This document shows, one piece after another, positions 18,128 through 27,684 of a stretch of DNA of 64,000 nucleotides; position 1 is the stretch's first letter; the number at the start of each line of letters is the position of its first letter. The notes under the pieces were generated by a model. The model made no database searches and was not told where the DNA came from. It worked only from the letters and a program-made list of their open reading frames with translations. Origin of the DNA: Geothermobacter ehrlichii. GTDB lineage: Bacteria > Desulfobacterota > Desulfuromonadia > Desulfuromonadales > Geothermobacteraceae. The DNA is taken from positions 124,001-188,000 of the forward strand of contig NZ_VNIB01000006.1 in assembly GCF_008124615.1 (NCBI RefSeq), read 5' to 3'. The position numbers and the translations under genes were made by a program.

Positions 18128-19276
18128 ATGTCCGAAAGATGGAGCCACGCCAGCCGCCTGGTGCAGACCGGAACCGGCCGGGACGACAAGACCGGGGCGA
18201 TCAGTTTTCCCATCCATCCGAGCGCGACCTACCGCCATCCGGGCGTCGGCCAGAGCACCGGGTTCGACTACACCCGCTCCGGCAATCCGACCCGGCAGAT
18301 CCTCGAGGAGGCGCTGGCCGACCTCGAAGGCGGCGCCCGCGGCCTGGCCTTCGCCTCCGGCATGGCGGCCCTGACCACACTCTTTCTGCACTTTTCCAGC
18401 GGAGACCATCTGATCCTATCCGAGGATCTCTACGGCGGCACTTACCGGGTTCTCGACCAGATCTTCGCCCGTTTCGGCCTGCAGGCGAGCTTTGTCGACA
18501 CCACCGACTGCGACAAAGTAGCAGCCGCCATCACCGGGCAGACCCGCGCCCTGCTGGTCGAAACTCCCGGCAATCCCCTGCTCGGCATCGCCGATCTCGA
18601 AGCCCTCGGCCGCCTCTGCCGCCGGCACGACCTGCTCTTCATTGTTGACAACACCTTTCTCACCCCACTGCTGCAGCGTCCCTTCGACTGGGGGGCCGAC
18701 ATTGTAGTGCATTCGGCCACCAAGTACCTGGGCGGACACTCGGACCTCTGCGCCGGGGCACTGATCGCCCGTGATCCCGACCTCGGTGAAGAACTCTACT
18801 TTCTGCAGAATTCGACCGGCAGCATCCTGCCGCCACAGGACTGCTGGCTGCTGATGCGCTCGCTGAAAACCCTGCCCGTACGCATGGAGCGCCACTGCGT
18901 CTCCGCCGACCGGCTCGCCCGCTGGCTGAACGAGCAGCCGCAGATCCGGCAGGTCTACTATCCAGGACTGCCGGACCATCCCGGGCACGAGCTGATGAAA
19001 CGCCAGGCCACCGCTTTCGGCGGCATGCTCTCCTTCCGGGTCGATACGCCGCAACGGGCGCGCCGGGTACTCGAGAGACTGCGCCTGATCTCTTTTGCCG
19101 AAAGTCTCGGGGGTGTCGAGTCGCTGATAACCATGCCGGCGGTGCAGACCCACGGTGACATCCCGGAAGAGGAACGGCTGCGGCTCGGCATCGACGAAAC
19201 GTTGCTGCGACTCTCGGTCGGCCTCGAAGCGGTCGAAGATCTGATCGCCGACCTGGAGCGGGCCCTGGCCGACTGA
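18128..19276 (+). CDS. PLP-dependent trans-sulfuration enzyme (cystathionine synthase/lyase family)
   Basis: Belongs to the Cys/Met metabolism PLP family that includes cystathionine gamma-synthase, beta- and gamma-lyase and O-acylhomoserine sulfhydrylases. The 382-residue protein carries the PLP lysine in [11 protein letters not shown] near residue 197, the YTRSGNPTR block near 48 and the FASGMAAL phosphate-binding segment. Family members cannot be separated by eye. Control by a SAM riboswitch argues for methionine synthesis, probably cystathionine gamma-synthase or O-acetylhomoserine sulfhydrylase acting on the product of metX. Confidence 0.88.
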   Translation: MSERWSHASRLVQTGTGRDDKTGAISFPIHPSATYRHPGVGQSTGFDYTRSGNPTRQILEEALADLEGGARGLAFASGMAALTTLFLHFSSGDHLILSEDLYGGTYRVLDQIFARFGLQASFVDTTDCDKVAAAITGQTRALLVETPGNPLLGIADLEALGRLCRRHDLLFIVDNTFLTPLLQRPFDWGADIVVHSATKYLGGHSDLCAGALIARDPDLGEELYFLQNSTGSILPPQDCWLLMRSLKTLPVRMERHCVSADRLARWLNEQPQIRQVYYPGLPDHPGHELMKRQATAFGGMLSFRVDTPQRARRVLERLRLISFAESLGGVESLITMPAVQTHGDIPEEERLRLGIDETLLRLSVGLEAVEDLIADLERALAD

Positions 19277-19410
19277 CCTTCTCCAGGCCGGTCCCGCCAC
19301 CGGCCCTGACTTCCTCCGCGTTATCCACATCCCGGCGGATTTCACCATCGGGGTCCACCGGGACACATGCGCGCCCTCCCCTGCCACAAAAGGCCTCTCC
19401 AATGAAAAAG

Positions 19411-19440
19411 TTGCATTTTAAGCGTTTTTCACCGTATTTT
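19411..19440 (+). promoter_or_regulatory. Possible promoter upstream of the second 160-bp element
   Basis: TTGCAT, 18-bp spacer, TATTTT, ending 10 bases before the element. The geometry matches the promoter in front of copy 1 (TTGACA, 18 bp, TATTTA). Confidence 0.4.
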
Positions 19441-19449
19441 TAGTTCATA

Positions 19450-19610
19450 CCTGAATCAGCGAGCACATCACCGACGGATAGCACAAGTCATTGACCTGCC
19501 TGCGTTTCCCAAAAATCGCCGGTGAACCTACGGGTGCACCTGAGATTTTTTGAAAACCCATTCAGGCCAAGCCTTGCGCTCTCCATCCGGCATGAACTCA
19601 CTGATTCAGG
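19450..19610 (+). repeat. 160-bp element with terminal inverted repeats, copy 2
   Basis: Starts CCTGAATCAG and ends CTGATTCAGG; 14 of 17 end bases are complementary. By eye it is about 80% identical to copy 1 at 8325-8484, with the same orientation toward the downstream gene. It ends 50 nt before the GTG start of the decaheme cytochrome. No obvious target-site duplication flanks it. Confidence 0.8.
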
Positions 19611-19660
19611 ACATGTTCATCTTTTTTCCGCCGGATGCCGTTGCCAAGGAGGTGTGTTCC

Positions 19661-20653
19661 GTGATCCGCGTTCTTCTCGTCGCTCTTGCCATCGTCACAG
19701 TCGCTCTGACCGCCTGCATCGACCTGAAATCCCTGCGCCGTTCCGATCCGATTCAGCCGATCCGCGATTATGAGCGACTGATGGTCGGCGACCTGAATGC
19801 CGACTATATCGGCAACGACAACTGCCTGGCCAAATGCCACGTCCACGACCAGATCGCCAGGGATTTCGCCCATTCCATCCACAGCGAACAGATCGCCGCC
19901 GACACCGGTTTGCCGCTGGTCAACTGCGAATCCTGCCACGGCCCCGGCAGCCTGGCGGTAAAAAATGCCGAAAAGACCGGCAAGTGCGATACCGGCCATT
20001 TGCTGCCGATCGAGAAATTTCCGGCCCAGGCCCAGTCCATGATCTGCCTGAAATGCCATTCGGCTGCTTCCACCCCGAGCCTGACGTTCTGGAACGCCAG
20101 CCCCCACGCCAGCAGTGACGTCAGCTGTTTCGACTGCCACCGGTTGCACCGGGGTCCGGCGCAAAAGGCCAGCCGCGAAGAAGTCGCCGAACTCTGTTAC
20201 GGCTGCCATCAGGATATCCGCAGCCGTTTCTCCCAGACTTCCCACCACCCGGTTCCGGAACAGAAGGTGGCCTGCATCGATTGCCACGACCCGCACGGCA
20301 GCCTGCAGGAACATCTGCTCAAGGGAAGCACGGTACGCGAAACCTGCAGCCGCTGCCACATGGACAAACAGGGGCCATTCGTCTACGAGCATGCCGATGT
20401 CACAGAAACCTGCACCAACTGCCACCGGCCGCACGGCTCGCCCAACGATCCGCTGCTGAACCAGGCCCAACCTTTTCTCTGTCTGCAATGTCATCCCGGA
20501 CATCTCGGCCAGGATTTCCATTCGAACGGGGGCGCCCTCTCGTCAACATCGATGAAACAGCTCTTTTACAATCGCTGTACAGACTGTCATTCGGCGATCC
20601 ATGGCACCGACATCCCCTCGCCCCATGGCCGCGGCACCTTCATCACCCGTTAA
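19661..20653 (+). CDS. DmsE/MtrA-type decaheme c-type cytochrome lipoprotein
   Basis: A 330-residue exported multiheme cytochrome. Nine CXXCH motifs start at about residues 89, 129, 156, 179, 205, 229, 251, 274 and 306, and a tenth site is CX3CH (CLAKCH) at 55. The N-terminus ends LTAC, a lipobox, so it is probably anchored to a membrane on the periplasmic side. The start is GTG at 19661 with AAGGAGG 8 nt upstream. MtrA/DmsE proteins insert into an MtrB-type barrel to carry electrons through the outer membrane, and the next gene encodes such a barrel. The partner terminal reductase is not in the window. Confidence 0.9.
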   Translation: MIRVLLVALAIVTVALTACIDLKSLRRSDPIQPIRDYERLMVGDLNADYIGNDNCLAKCHVHDQIARDFAHSIHSEQIAADTGLPLVNCESCHGPGSLAVKNAEKTGKCDTGHLLPIEKFPAQAQSMICLKCHSAASTPSLTFWNASPHASSDVSCFDCHRLHRGPAQKASREEVAELCYGCHQDIRSRFSQTSHHPVPEQKVACIDCHDPHGSLQEHLLKGSTVRETCSRCHMDKQGPFVYEHADVTETCTNCHRPHGSPNDPLLNQAQPFLCLQCHPGHLGQDFHSNGGALSSTSMKQLFYNRCTDCHSAIHGTDIPSPHGRGTFITR

Positions 20654-20688
20654 GGCGCGAACCGGCATGATCCAGGAGGAAACGCCCC

Positions 20689-22776
20689 ATGAGAAACTGT
20701 ACAATCCTGGCTGTTCTGTCATTCATCTTTCTGAGCCTCCCTGCCCTGGCCAAGGCCCAGCCCCAGCCTGATCGTGAAACATCCCTCAGCCTCGGTTACC
20801 GGCTGGTGGATGACCAGGGTGACGCGAAGGTCAGGGAATACGATCACCTGCAGCCGAGTACGACGCTGAGGTTTCTCGCTTCAGGTTACGACGACCGGTT
20901 CCATGGCAGCCTCGAGGGTTATCTGCTGAGCGACAAGGACTACCGCAGCGAGCTGCACTTCGACCGGGACGGACAGGTAAGACTCGACCTGCGAATCGAG
21001 AACTTCGTGCACAACCTCGAACACATCCCCTATTCCGACCGTCCGCCGGCGATCGCTCAGGACAATGGAACACCCATCCCTCCGCCGCCGCCCGTGATCA
21101 ATCCGAACAAGGCGACCTTCACCGACCACGACCCGACCGCCGAATACCGGCTAGACACCGGTATCTACGAAGCCCGGTTTCGCGGCAAGCTGAAGAGCTA
21201 TCCGGCTCACCTCAACGTCAGATACTGGCGCATGGAACGCAAGGGAGACCGGCAGCTCCGCTTCGTCGACGAACAGTGCTCCGGCTGTCACGTCCAGAGC
21301 CGCAGCGTCCGGATCGACCAGGTGACCCAGGAAGTCACGGCCGGCCTCGACGCCCATCTCGGCCCGGTCGATGTCATTCTCGAACAGCTCTACCGCCAGT
21401 TCGACAACAGGGAGAACGCGCCCGTCGACAGCTACGGAACCAACGTCTTCTTCCGTCCGACGGCGACTGACCTCGCCCACGACACCATCCCGGACGTCCG
21501 GATGACGGAGAGCACTCTCAAGGTACATACCAACCTCGCCGGCGGACTGGTCGGCGCCGCCAGCGCCTCCATCGGCAAACGGGAGAACAGAAACGGCCTC
21601 GAACCGGCACAGGTGTCCCCCATCATCTCGAGCACCGACGTCGCCAAGGGAGCCGGCGACCTGACCTGGATTCCGCACCCGAGCTGGACCTTCAACTTCC
21701 GCTACCGCCTGCTCGACCTGGACAACAGCAACACCGACAGCATCAGCATCACCGGCGTCACGACGGGCATCAGTCCCGTCGGCGTCCGCAACAACCCTGA
21801 CCTGCGCCGCGACTCCTACCTGATCACAGCCAGCTTCCGCCCCGATGCCCGGCTGAAGCTGAAAGGCCAGTTCGACCGCGAGATCATCCACCGCGACCAG
21901 ACCGGACCGGCTCTGCCCTACACCAGCGCAAAACCGACCATCGGCGTCCCCCAGGAGCTCGACCCGGTCTGGGAACTGCCACGACAGGAACGGAACGACC
22001 GGATCAGATTCAGCTTGTACACCCGGCCTCTGGGCGACAGGCGGCTGCGCATCAATACCTGGTGGGAATACCGCACAAGCAGCGACCCGGCCTACGGCAC
22101 GTCCTTCGAGGACAGTCACCGTCTCTTCTTTTCCACCAGCTATCAGCACCCTCAGGGCCGCTGGGGCGCCAACCTTCTGCTCGACCGCCTCTGGCAACAG
22201 AACGACCAGTTCGAAATCACAGAATTCGACGAAACGACCGGGCTGCCTGTCAGCTTCGATCTCGGCCGCAGCAAACGCCAGTTTCATCTGAGTGCCGGTT
22301 TTTGGGGCGACCTGACCGAATCCCTGTCCGCAAGCATGACTTACGGTTATCTCGCCAGCACCATCGAGCAGGATCTGCTTTTCGGCAACGCGCCACCCGA
22401 CTATGCCATCGAAGACTCCGGAGTACGCTACGACCAGCGCACCCACACTCTCGCCGTTCACCTGAACTGGCGCGTTACCGATCCGGTGCTCCTCGAACTG
22501 AGCGGATACCACGTACGCTCATACGCTGCCTACTCTCCCGGATTTTCGCGATTTTACGCACCTACCGGCGTTTTCGACGCCACCTCCGAAGGACTGAAGG
22601 ACATCAGCCGGGTCGACCTGCGGCAACTCGGCCTCAGCGTCGGAACGACCTGGGCCGTGACCGACAACCTTTCCTGGGCGGCGCGATACAGCTTCGACGA
22701 CTACGAAGACAGAACGGGAAATGTTTTCGACGGTCATGTCCAAAGCTGTGAAGTCAGTCTCAGTTATGCGTGGTAA
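20689..22776 (+). CDS. MtrB/PioB-family outer-membrane beta-barrel protein
   Basis: A 695-residue outer-membrane protein with signal peptide (to about residue 23) and long amphipathic beta-strands up to a C-terminal YAW. It matches the MtrB/PioB decaheme-associated barrels that sheath an MtrA-type cytochrome. Unusually it contains a complete heme-binding motif, CSGCH, at residues 197-201, between predicted strands; canonical MtrB instead has an N-terminal CXXC that binds no heme. A GGAGGA site precedes the ATG. It lies 35 nt after the cytochrome gene and 21 nt before the binding-protein gene. Confidence 0.85.
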   Translation: MRNCTILAVLSFIFLSLPALAKAQPQPDRETSLSLGYRLVDDQGDAKVREYDHLQPSTTLRFLASGYDDRFHGSLEGYLLSDKDYRSELHFDRDGQVRLDLRIENFVHNLEHIPYSDRPPAIAQDNGTPIPPPPPVINPNKATFTDHDPTAEYRLDTGIYEARFRGKLKSYPAHLNVRYWRMERKGDRQLRFVDEQCSGCHVQSRSVRIDQVTQEVTAGLDAHLGPVDVILEQLYRQFDNRENAPVDSYGTNVFFRPTATDLAHDTIPDVRMTESTLKVHTNLAGGLVGAASASIGKRENRNGLEPAQVSPIISSTDVAKGAGDLTWIPHPSWTFNFRYRLLDLDNSNTDSISITGVTTGISPVGVRNNPDLRRDSYLITASFRPDARLKLKGQFDREIIHRDQTGPALPYTSAKPTIGVPQELDPVWELPRQERNDRIRFSLYTRPLGDRRLRINTWWEYRTSSDPAYGTSFEDSHRLFFSTSYQHPQGRWGANLLLDRLWQQNDQFEITEFDETTGLPVSFDLGRSKRQFHLSAGFWGDLTESLSASMTYGYLASTIEQDLLFGNAPPDYAIEDSGVRYDQRTHTLAVHLNWRVTDPVLLELSGYHVRSYAAYSPGFSRFYAPTGVFDATSEGLKDISRVDLRQLGLSVGTTWAVTDNLSWAARYSFDDYEDRTGNVFDGHVQSCEVSLSYAW

Positions 22777-22797
22777 GCGCCCGGAAGGAGAGCGAAC

Positions 22798-23757
22798 ATG
22801 AGGTTGATCCTTTCATTCGGACGGCACCTGGTCTCTTCGCTGATGCTGATTCTTCTGCTGACCGGCAGTGCCGGCGCCACCAGAATGATCGGGGCCATCG
22901 TCACCGCCGATCTGCCGCACTACCGGCAGGAGCAGCACGCCCTCGAACAGATTCTGCGCGCCGGCGGCTATCCGGCCGGCCGGCTGGAAATTTTCGTCCA
23001 GACCCCCAACTCCGACCCCATGTCCCTGCGCAACAGTATCCGCCGGGCGGTCGCCGCCGGCGCCGAACTGCTGATCACCTACGGCGCCCTCGCCACGGCC
23101 GCCGCCGTCGAAGAAGCCGGTGACCTGCCCATCCTGTTCGCCGATGTCTATGACCCGGTCGAACCGGGTTTCGTTCAGAACCTGCTCGCTCCCGGCGTCA
23201 ACCGGTCCGGCGCCAGTTCCCGGGTTTCCCTTGATCCCCTGCTGGAAAAACTGCAGAATATCAGATCGGCCTGTCGCATCCTGGCGATGTACGACGATCG
23301 GGAAACCGACTCGGTCCGGCAGCTGAACGATCTGAGGGAAGCTGCCCGGCGGCAGGGAATGCACGTCATTCCACTCAAGGCGGGCAGAAATCCGGTTCAG
23401 GCGGCGATCGACGCCGCCGGCAAGGTCGATTTTCTGCTGTTGACCACCGCAGTGAGCATAGAACAGAATCTGGACGACATCATCGCCGCGGCAACGGCAG
23501 TGAAACTGCCGGTCATCGCCACCACGTTCGGCGCCGGACAGAAGGGAGCCCTGTTCACCTACGCAGGACACCCGAACGACCAGGGCAAACTGGTCGCTGT
23601 CCACGCCCTGCAGGTTCTGGCAGGACAGAAGGCCTACATGCTGCCGGTTCGTACCCCGAAAAAGGCCTATCTCGTCCTCAACCTGCAGGTTGCCGACCGG
23701 CTCGGCCTGGCTTTGCCCGAGGAAGCAACGAAAAATCTCGACAAGGTGCTCCGGTAG
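22798..23757 (+). CDS. ABC-type substrate-binding protein (PF04392-like)
   Basis: A 319-residue periplasmic protein with an N-terminal signal peptide and the two-lobe fold of the ABC_sub_bind family (LITYGALATAAA, PILFADVYDPVEPGF, IATTFGAGQKGALFTYAGHPNDQGKL). Members are typically partnered with ABC permeases; none is adjacent. It is followed by a chemoreceptor gene after 42 nt, so it may present a ligand to the receptor rather than to a transporter. The ligand cannot be told from sequence. Confidence 0.8.
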   Translation: MRLILSFGRHLVSSLMLILLLTGSAGATRMIGAIVTADLPHYRQEQHALEQILRAGGYPAGRLEIFVQTPNSDPMSLRNSIRRAVAAGAELLITYGALATAAAVEEAGDLPILFADVYDPVEPGFVQNLLAPGVNRSGASSRVSLDPLLEKLQNIRSACRILAMYDDRETDSVRQLNDLREAARRQGMHVIPLKAGRNPVQAAIDAAGKVDFLLLTTAVSIEQNLDDIIAAATAVKLPVIATTFGAGQKGALFTYAGHPNDQGKLVAVHALQVLAGQKAYMLPVRTPKKAYLVLNLQVADRLGLALPEEATKNLDKVLR

Positions 23758-23799
23758 CCGCCCGGAATCGATCCCGAAACCGCCCCCCTGGAGGCGATC

Positions 23800-26175
23800 A
23801 TGCTGAACAGCCTGAAACTGAAATGGAAAATCCAGCTCAGCCTCACCGGCCTGGCACTGTTGCCGCTGCTGGTCCTGCTCGTCCTGATGGGCAGTTTCAC
23901 CAGCGACATCATCCGCAGCGACATGGAAATCATGTCGCTGAAGACGGTCAACTTCGTCGAGCAGTCGATCACCCTGACCAAAAAACGGATCACCAACGAA
24001 ATCGGACTGATCGGCAGCAGCGCCGATCTGATCAACGCCGTCTATTACGCCTCACTGACCGGCGACCATCAGATGCTGGCCGACCAGACGGCAGCCATTC
24101 TGCGCCAGTTCGATTTCGACCTGATCGAGGTGCGGGACAAGAACGGCGCCCTGCTCTTTCGCCGCCTTGGCGAAAAGCTGGATTTTCCGGCAACGACAAA
24201 AGCGGACCATCCCCTGCTGGCAACCAGTATCAACGGGAAGGCTGCGACCATGCTCACCCGCTATGACGATCGCTTCGCCCTGGCCGGCGCCACCCCGATA
24301 AGGCTTCAGAACCAGACGGTCGGACACCTGGTCGCGGCCGTCCTTATCGACAACAGATTCGCCACCACCATAGAGGAAACCGGCGGCGCCCTGGCCGCCT
24401 TCCACGACGGCAAACGCATCATCGCCGCCTCGACCGACGAACTGCGGCAGATCAATCTCAAGCAACTGAACGACAGGGGAGCGGTCACCTGGACCATCGG
24501 CGGCATACCGCACGGACTCTACACGGCACCTCTTGACCAGAGCGGGCTGAATCTGCTGCTGGCCATCGACCGCAGCGAAGAGGTCACCACCCACCAGAAG
24601 ATGCACAACCTCTTCTTTACCGTCGGCGCCATCGTCGCCCTGATTGCCGTCGTTCTCGGCGCCTTCCTTTCCCGCAGTATCGTCCACCCCCTGCAGGCCG
24701 TGGTCGACAGCCTGCAGGAGATCGCCGAGGGCGAAGGCAACCTGACCCGCGAGCTGCCCGTCACCGGCAACGACGAGGTCGGACTGCTGGCGGCCAGCTT
24801 CAACCGCTTTGTTTTCCGGCTGCGCGACATGGTCAGCCGCACCGGCAAGGTTGCCTTCGATCTGGTCGCCGCCAGCGAAAAGATCCATGCCGCCTCGGAC
24901 AAGGTCAACGAAGGAGCCGCCACCCAGTCCGAATCCCTCGAGCAGGCGCATGCCGCCCTGGTCGACATCGACGATTCCACCGGCCAGATCGCCGAATCGA
25001 TCAGCAGCCTGGTTTCCGCCGTCGAGGAGAGTTCGTCCGCCACCCTGGAGCTGGGCGCGACCATCGAAGAGATCGCCGGGCAGATGGAAAAACTGTTCGA
25101 AACTGTCGAATCGGTCTCCAGCTCCATCAGCCAGATGAGCGTTTCCAGCCAGCAGGTGGCGGAAAACATCGACATCCTCAACAGTTCGACCGAAGTCACC
25201 GCCTCGAGTATCATCGAGCTGGACGCCTCGATCAAGGAGATCGAGGAGAACGCCGAGCAGACCGGCAAGCTGGCCGAGGCTGCCGCCCGTGATGCCGAAC
25301 AGGGCAAACGGACGGTCCAGGCGACCATCGCCGGTATCGACGCCATCAAGCAGACGGTCGACGACGCCAGCGCCGCCATTCAGGAACTGGGCAAACAGTC
25401 GCAGGCCATCGGCCGGATACTGACGGTCATCGACGACATCGCCGACCAGACTTCACTGCTGGCGCTCAACGCCGCCATCATCGCCGCCCAGGCCGGCGAA
25501 CACGGTCGCGGCTTTGCCGTAGTGGCGGACGAGATCCGCGAACTGGCCGAACGAACGGCCGTCTCCACCAATGAGATCGGGCAGATCATCACCACCCTGC
25601 AGGATGGAACGCGCGAAGCGGTCCGCACCATGGAAGCGGGCGCCGCGCGCGTGGCCGAGGAGGTGCGCCGCTCGGAAGAGGCCGGACGGGCCCTGGAACA
25701 GATCCGCGGCAGTACCCTGAAGGCGAACGAGCAGGTGCGCACCATCGTTCGGGCGACCCAGGAACAGAGTCGCGGCAGCCGCCAGATCACCGACAGCATC
25801 AACCAGGTTGCCAGCATGCTGGGACAGATCGCCGGCGCCGTCAAACAGCAGAACGAAGGCATCCGTCAGCTGGCACGGGCGGCCGAAGCGATGAAGGAGA
25901 TCGCCAACCAGGGCAAACTGGGGACCGCCGAACAGGCCAAGGGCAGCCGGCAGATCACCGCCAGCATGGAACAGATTCGGGAAATGATCGAGCGCATCGA
26001 CGGCGCGACCCGGGCGCAAACCGAACGCAGCCGGCAGGTGGTCGAGGCGGTGGCGCGCATCCGGCAGATCGCCGAGGACAATGCGCTGCGCACCCGCGAG
26101 CTTGATCAGGTGGTCGACGACCTGACCACCCATGTCAACACCCTCGAGGACGAGGTCGGAGCCTTCAAGGTATAA
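23800..26175 (+). CDS. Methyl-accepting chemotaxis protein
   Basis: A 791-residue chemoreceptor. The first membrane helix covers about residues 17-37, then a periplasmic sensor domain to about 267, a second helix 270-290, a HAMP domain 290-345, and a long cytoplasmic signalling coiled coil. The hairpin tip ([30 protein letters not shown]) is recognisable near residues 550-590. The position directly after an electron-transfer conduit and a binding protein suggests taxis toward an electron acceptor or its chelate; this is inference. No CheA/CheW genes adjoin it. Confidence 0.9.
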   Translation: MLNSLKLKWKIQLSLTGLALLPLLVLLVLMGSFTSDIIRSDMEIMSLKTVNFVEQSITLTKKRITNEIGLIGSSADLINAVYYASLTGDHQMLADQTAAILRQFDFDLIEVRDKNGALLFRRLGEKLDFPATTKADHPLLATSINGKAATMLTRYDDRFALAGATPIRLQNQTVGHLVAAVLIDNRFATTIEETGGALAAFHDGKRIIAASTDELRQINLKQLNDRGAVTWTIGGIPHGLYTAPLDQSGLNLLLAIDRSEEVTTHQKMHNLFFTVGAIVALIAVVLGAFLSRSIVHPLQAVVDSLQEIAEGEGNLTRELPVTGNDEVGLLAASFNRFVFRLRDMVSRTGKVAFDLVAASEKIHAASDKVNEGAATQSESLEQAHAALVDIDDSTGQIAESISSLVSAVEESSSATLELGATIEEIAGQMEKLFETVESVSSSISQMSVSSQQVAENIDILNSSTEVTASSIIELDASIKEIEENAEQTGKLAEAAARDAEQGKRTVQATIAGIDAIKQTVDDASAAIQELGKQSQAIGRILTVIDDIADQTSLLALNAAIIAAQAGEHGRGFAVVADEIRELAERTAVSTNEIGQIITTLQDGTREAVRTMEAGAARVAEEVRRSEEAGRALEQIRGSTLKANEQVRTIVRATQEQSRGSRQITDSINQVASMLGQIAGAVKQQNEGIRQLARAAEAMKEIANQGKLGTAEQAKGSRQITASMEQIREMIERIDGATRAQTERSRQVVEAVARIRQIAEDNALRTRELDQVVDDLTTHVNTLEDEVGAFKV

Positions 26176-26250
26176 CGCTTCGCACCGGGAAGGTGGCGAC
26201 ACTTTCGAACTTCGACCGTCCACGACGCATTCGGCCGTCTGCAGTTGCCG

Positions 26251-26328
26251 TTGCGTTGTGCCGACGCAAGGGAGGACCCCAGGACCACCCCGGCCAAAAC
26301 CGGCCAGGCCGTCTCCGTCCCTTGCGTC
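26251..26328 (+). promoter_or_regulatory. Structured leader with mutually exclusive pairings
   Basis: Three complementary blocks: TTGCGT (26251-26256), ACGCAA (26264-26269) and TTGCGT (26322-26327). The middle block can pair with either neighbour. The downstream pairing extends to an 11-bp perfect stem, GACGCAAGGGA (26263-26273) with TCCCTTGCGTC (26318-26328). It lies about 55 nt before the second trans-sulfuration gene. It does not match the SAM-I consensus, and no U-tract follows, so any control would be translational or of another kind. Confidence 0.5.
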
Positions 26329-26383
26329 CAACATCCGGGTGCATGTCCACCCACCATCACTGTCAGAAGGATCCTCGTTCATC

Positions 26384-27538
26384 ATGTCAGCCAGAAAAAC
26401 CTATCGTCCCGCAACCCTGCTCGTCCATCAGGGCATGGACCGCGACCCGGCCACCGGCGCCGCAGCCATTCCCATCTACCAGGCCTCGACCTACCACCAT
26501 CCCGGCGGCCGGTCCGGTGACTACGACTACGCCCGCAGCGGCAACCCGAGCCGCCAGCAGGTCGAGGAGGCCATCGCCCTGCTCGAGGGCGGCGTTCAGG
26601 GCTTCGCCTACAGCTCCGGCATGGCGGCCATCGCCTCGGCCCTGTCGCTGCTGCAACCGGGCGATCACCTGATCGCTCCCGACGACCTGTACGGCGGCAC
26701 CTACCGCTATCTCACCCTGATCCTCGCCGAGCAGAAGATCGAGGTCAGTCTGGTCGATCAGTCCGATCCGCAAAAGGTCGAGGACGCCGTGCGCCCCAAT
26801 ACCCGGGCCCTTTTTCTGGAAACACCGTCCAATCCCCTGTTCAAGGTGGCGGACATCCGCGCCCTGGTCACCATTGCCCGCAGGCACGGCCTGCTGACCC
26901 TGATCGACAACACCTTCATGACCCCCCTGCGACAGAAACCGCTCGAACTCGGCGTCGATGTCAGCATCCACAGCGCCACCAAGTTTCTCGGCGGCCATTC
27001 CGACCTGCTGGCCGGCCTGGTCACCACCGCCGACCCAGAACTGGCCAAACGGCTGAAACGGCACCAGAACGCCTTCGGGGCCGTGCTCGCCCCCTTTGAC
27101 TGTTTTCTGCTCGCCCGTGGCATCAAGACCCTCAAGCTGCGGCTGGATGCCGCCGAGCGCAATGCCGGTGTCCTCGCTGCCCGGCTCGCCGGGCATCCGG
27201 CTGTCGCCCGCGTCCACTATCCGGGACTGGCCGACTTTCCGGGGCGCAAGATTCACAGCGCCCAGGCGACCGGCGCCGGCGCCGTTCTCTCCTTCGAACT
27301 GAAGGAGAAAGCGGCCCTCGCCCCCCTGCTCGAACGCGTCCGCCTCCCCATCATCGCTCCCAGCCTGGGCGGCGTCGAAACCATCCTCACCCACTGCTGG
27401 TCGATGTCGCACGCCGCCATCCCCGCCGAAGCGAAAACGAAGATGGGAATCCGTCCGACCCTGCTGCGCATCTCCGCCGGCATCGAAGACGTGGAAGATC
27501 TCTGGGAAGACCTTGCCGGTGGTCTGGCCTGCTCCTAG
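26384..27538 (+). CDS. Second PLP-dependent trans-sulfuration enzyme
   Basis: A 384-residue paralogue of the enzyme at 18128, with PLP lysine in SATKFLGGHSD near residue 202, YARSGNPSRQQ near 48 and AYSSGMAAI near 78. It may be cystathionine beta-lyase or gamma-lyase, complementing the first enzyme in the path from cysteine to homocysteine; sequence alone does not decide. The ATG at 26384 is supported by AGAAGG upstream and by the start of conserved sequence; a longer reading would run through the structured leader. Confidence 0.87.
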   Translation: MSARKTYRPATLLVHQGMDRDPATGAAAIPIYQASTYHHPGGRSGDYDYARSGNPSRQQVEEAIALLEGGVQGFAYSSGMAAIASALSLLQPGDHLIAPDDLYGGTYRYLTLILAEQKIEVSLVDQSDPQKVEDAVRPNTRALFLETPSNPLFKVADIRALVTIARRHGLLTLIDNTFMTPLRQKPLELGVDVSIHSATKFLGGHSDLLAGLVTTADPELAKRLKRHQNAFGAVLAPFDCFLLARGIKTLKLRLDAAERNAGVLAARLAGHPAVARVHYPGLADFPGRKIHSAQATGAGAVLSFELKEKAALAPLLERVRLPIIAPSLGGVETILTHCWSMSHAAIPAEAKTKMGIRPTLLRISAGIEDVEDLWEDLAGGLACS

Positions 27539-27595
27539 CCAACAAACCCTGTTCTTTCATCGTACTTCGGGTTCCGGGGATTTCGCATTCTGCGT

Positions 27596-27624
27596 TTGAC
27601 AAGACGAAAACAGCGTTTTATTGT
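27596..27624 (+). promoter_or_regulatory. Promoter of dctP
   Basis: Perfect TTGACA, 17-bp spacer, TATTGT, 55 bases before the gene. It has the same -10 and spacing as the tRNA-fMet promoter at 34051. Confidence 0.65.
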
Positions 27625-27684
27625 TGACGGGTCGCATGCCTGGCAAGTGCAGACCTTTCACCCACCCCGAAAAGGAGGATGCAG

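Noticed and set aside
19450-19660. GEMM (c-di-GMP/cGAMP) riboswitch upstream of the cytochrome
   Set aside because: Such switches precede cytochrome genes in Geobacter, but the expected core sequences are absent; the segment is the 160-bp element instead.
19985-19999. CDTGH as an eleventh, broken heme site
   Set aside because: Homologues of this type have a plain spacer here; the second cysteine is missing and ten sites are already accounted for.
26176-26383. Third SAM-I riboswitch
   Set aside because: None of the S-box core blocks is present; the region has a different three-block pairing.
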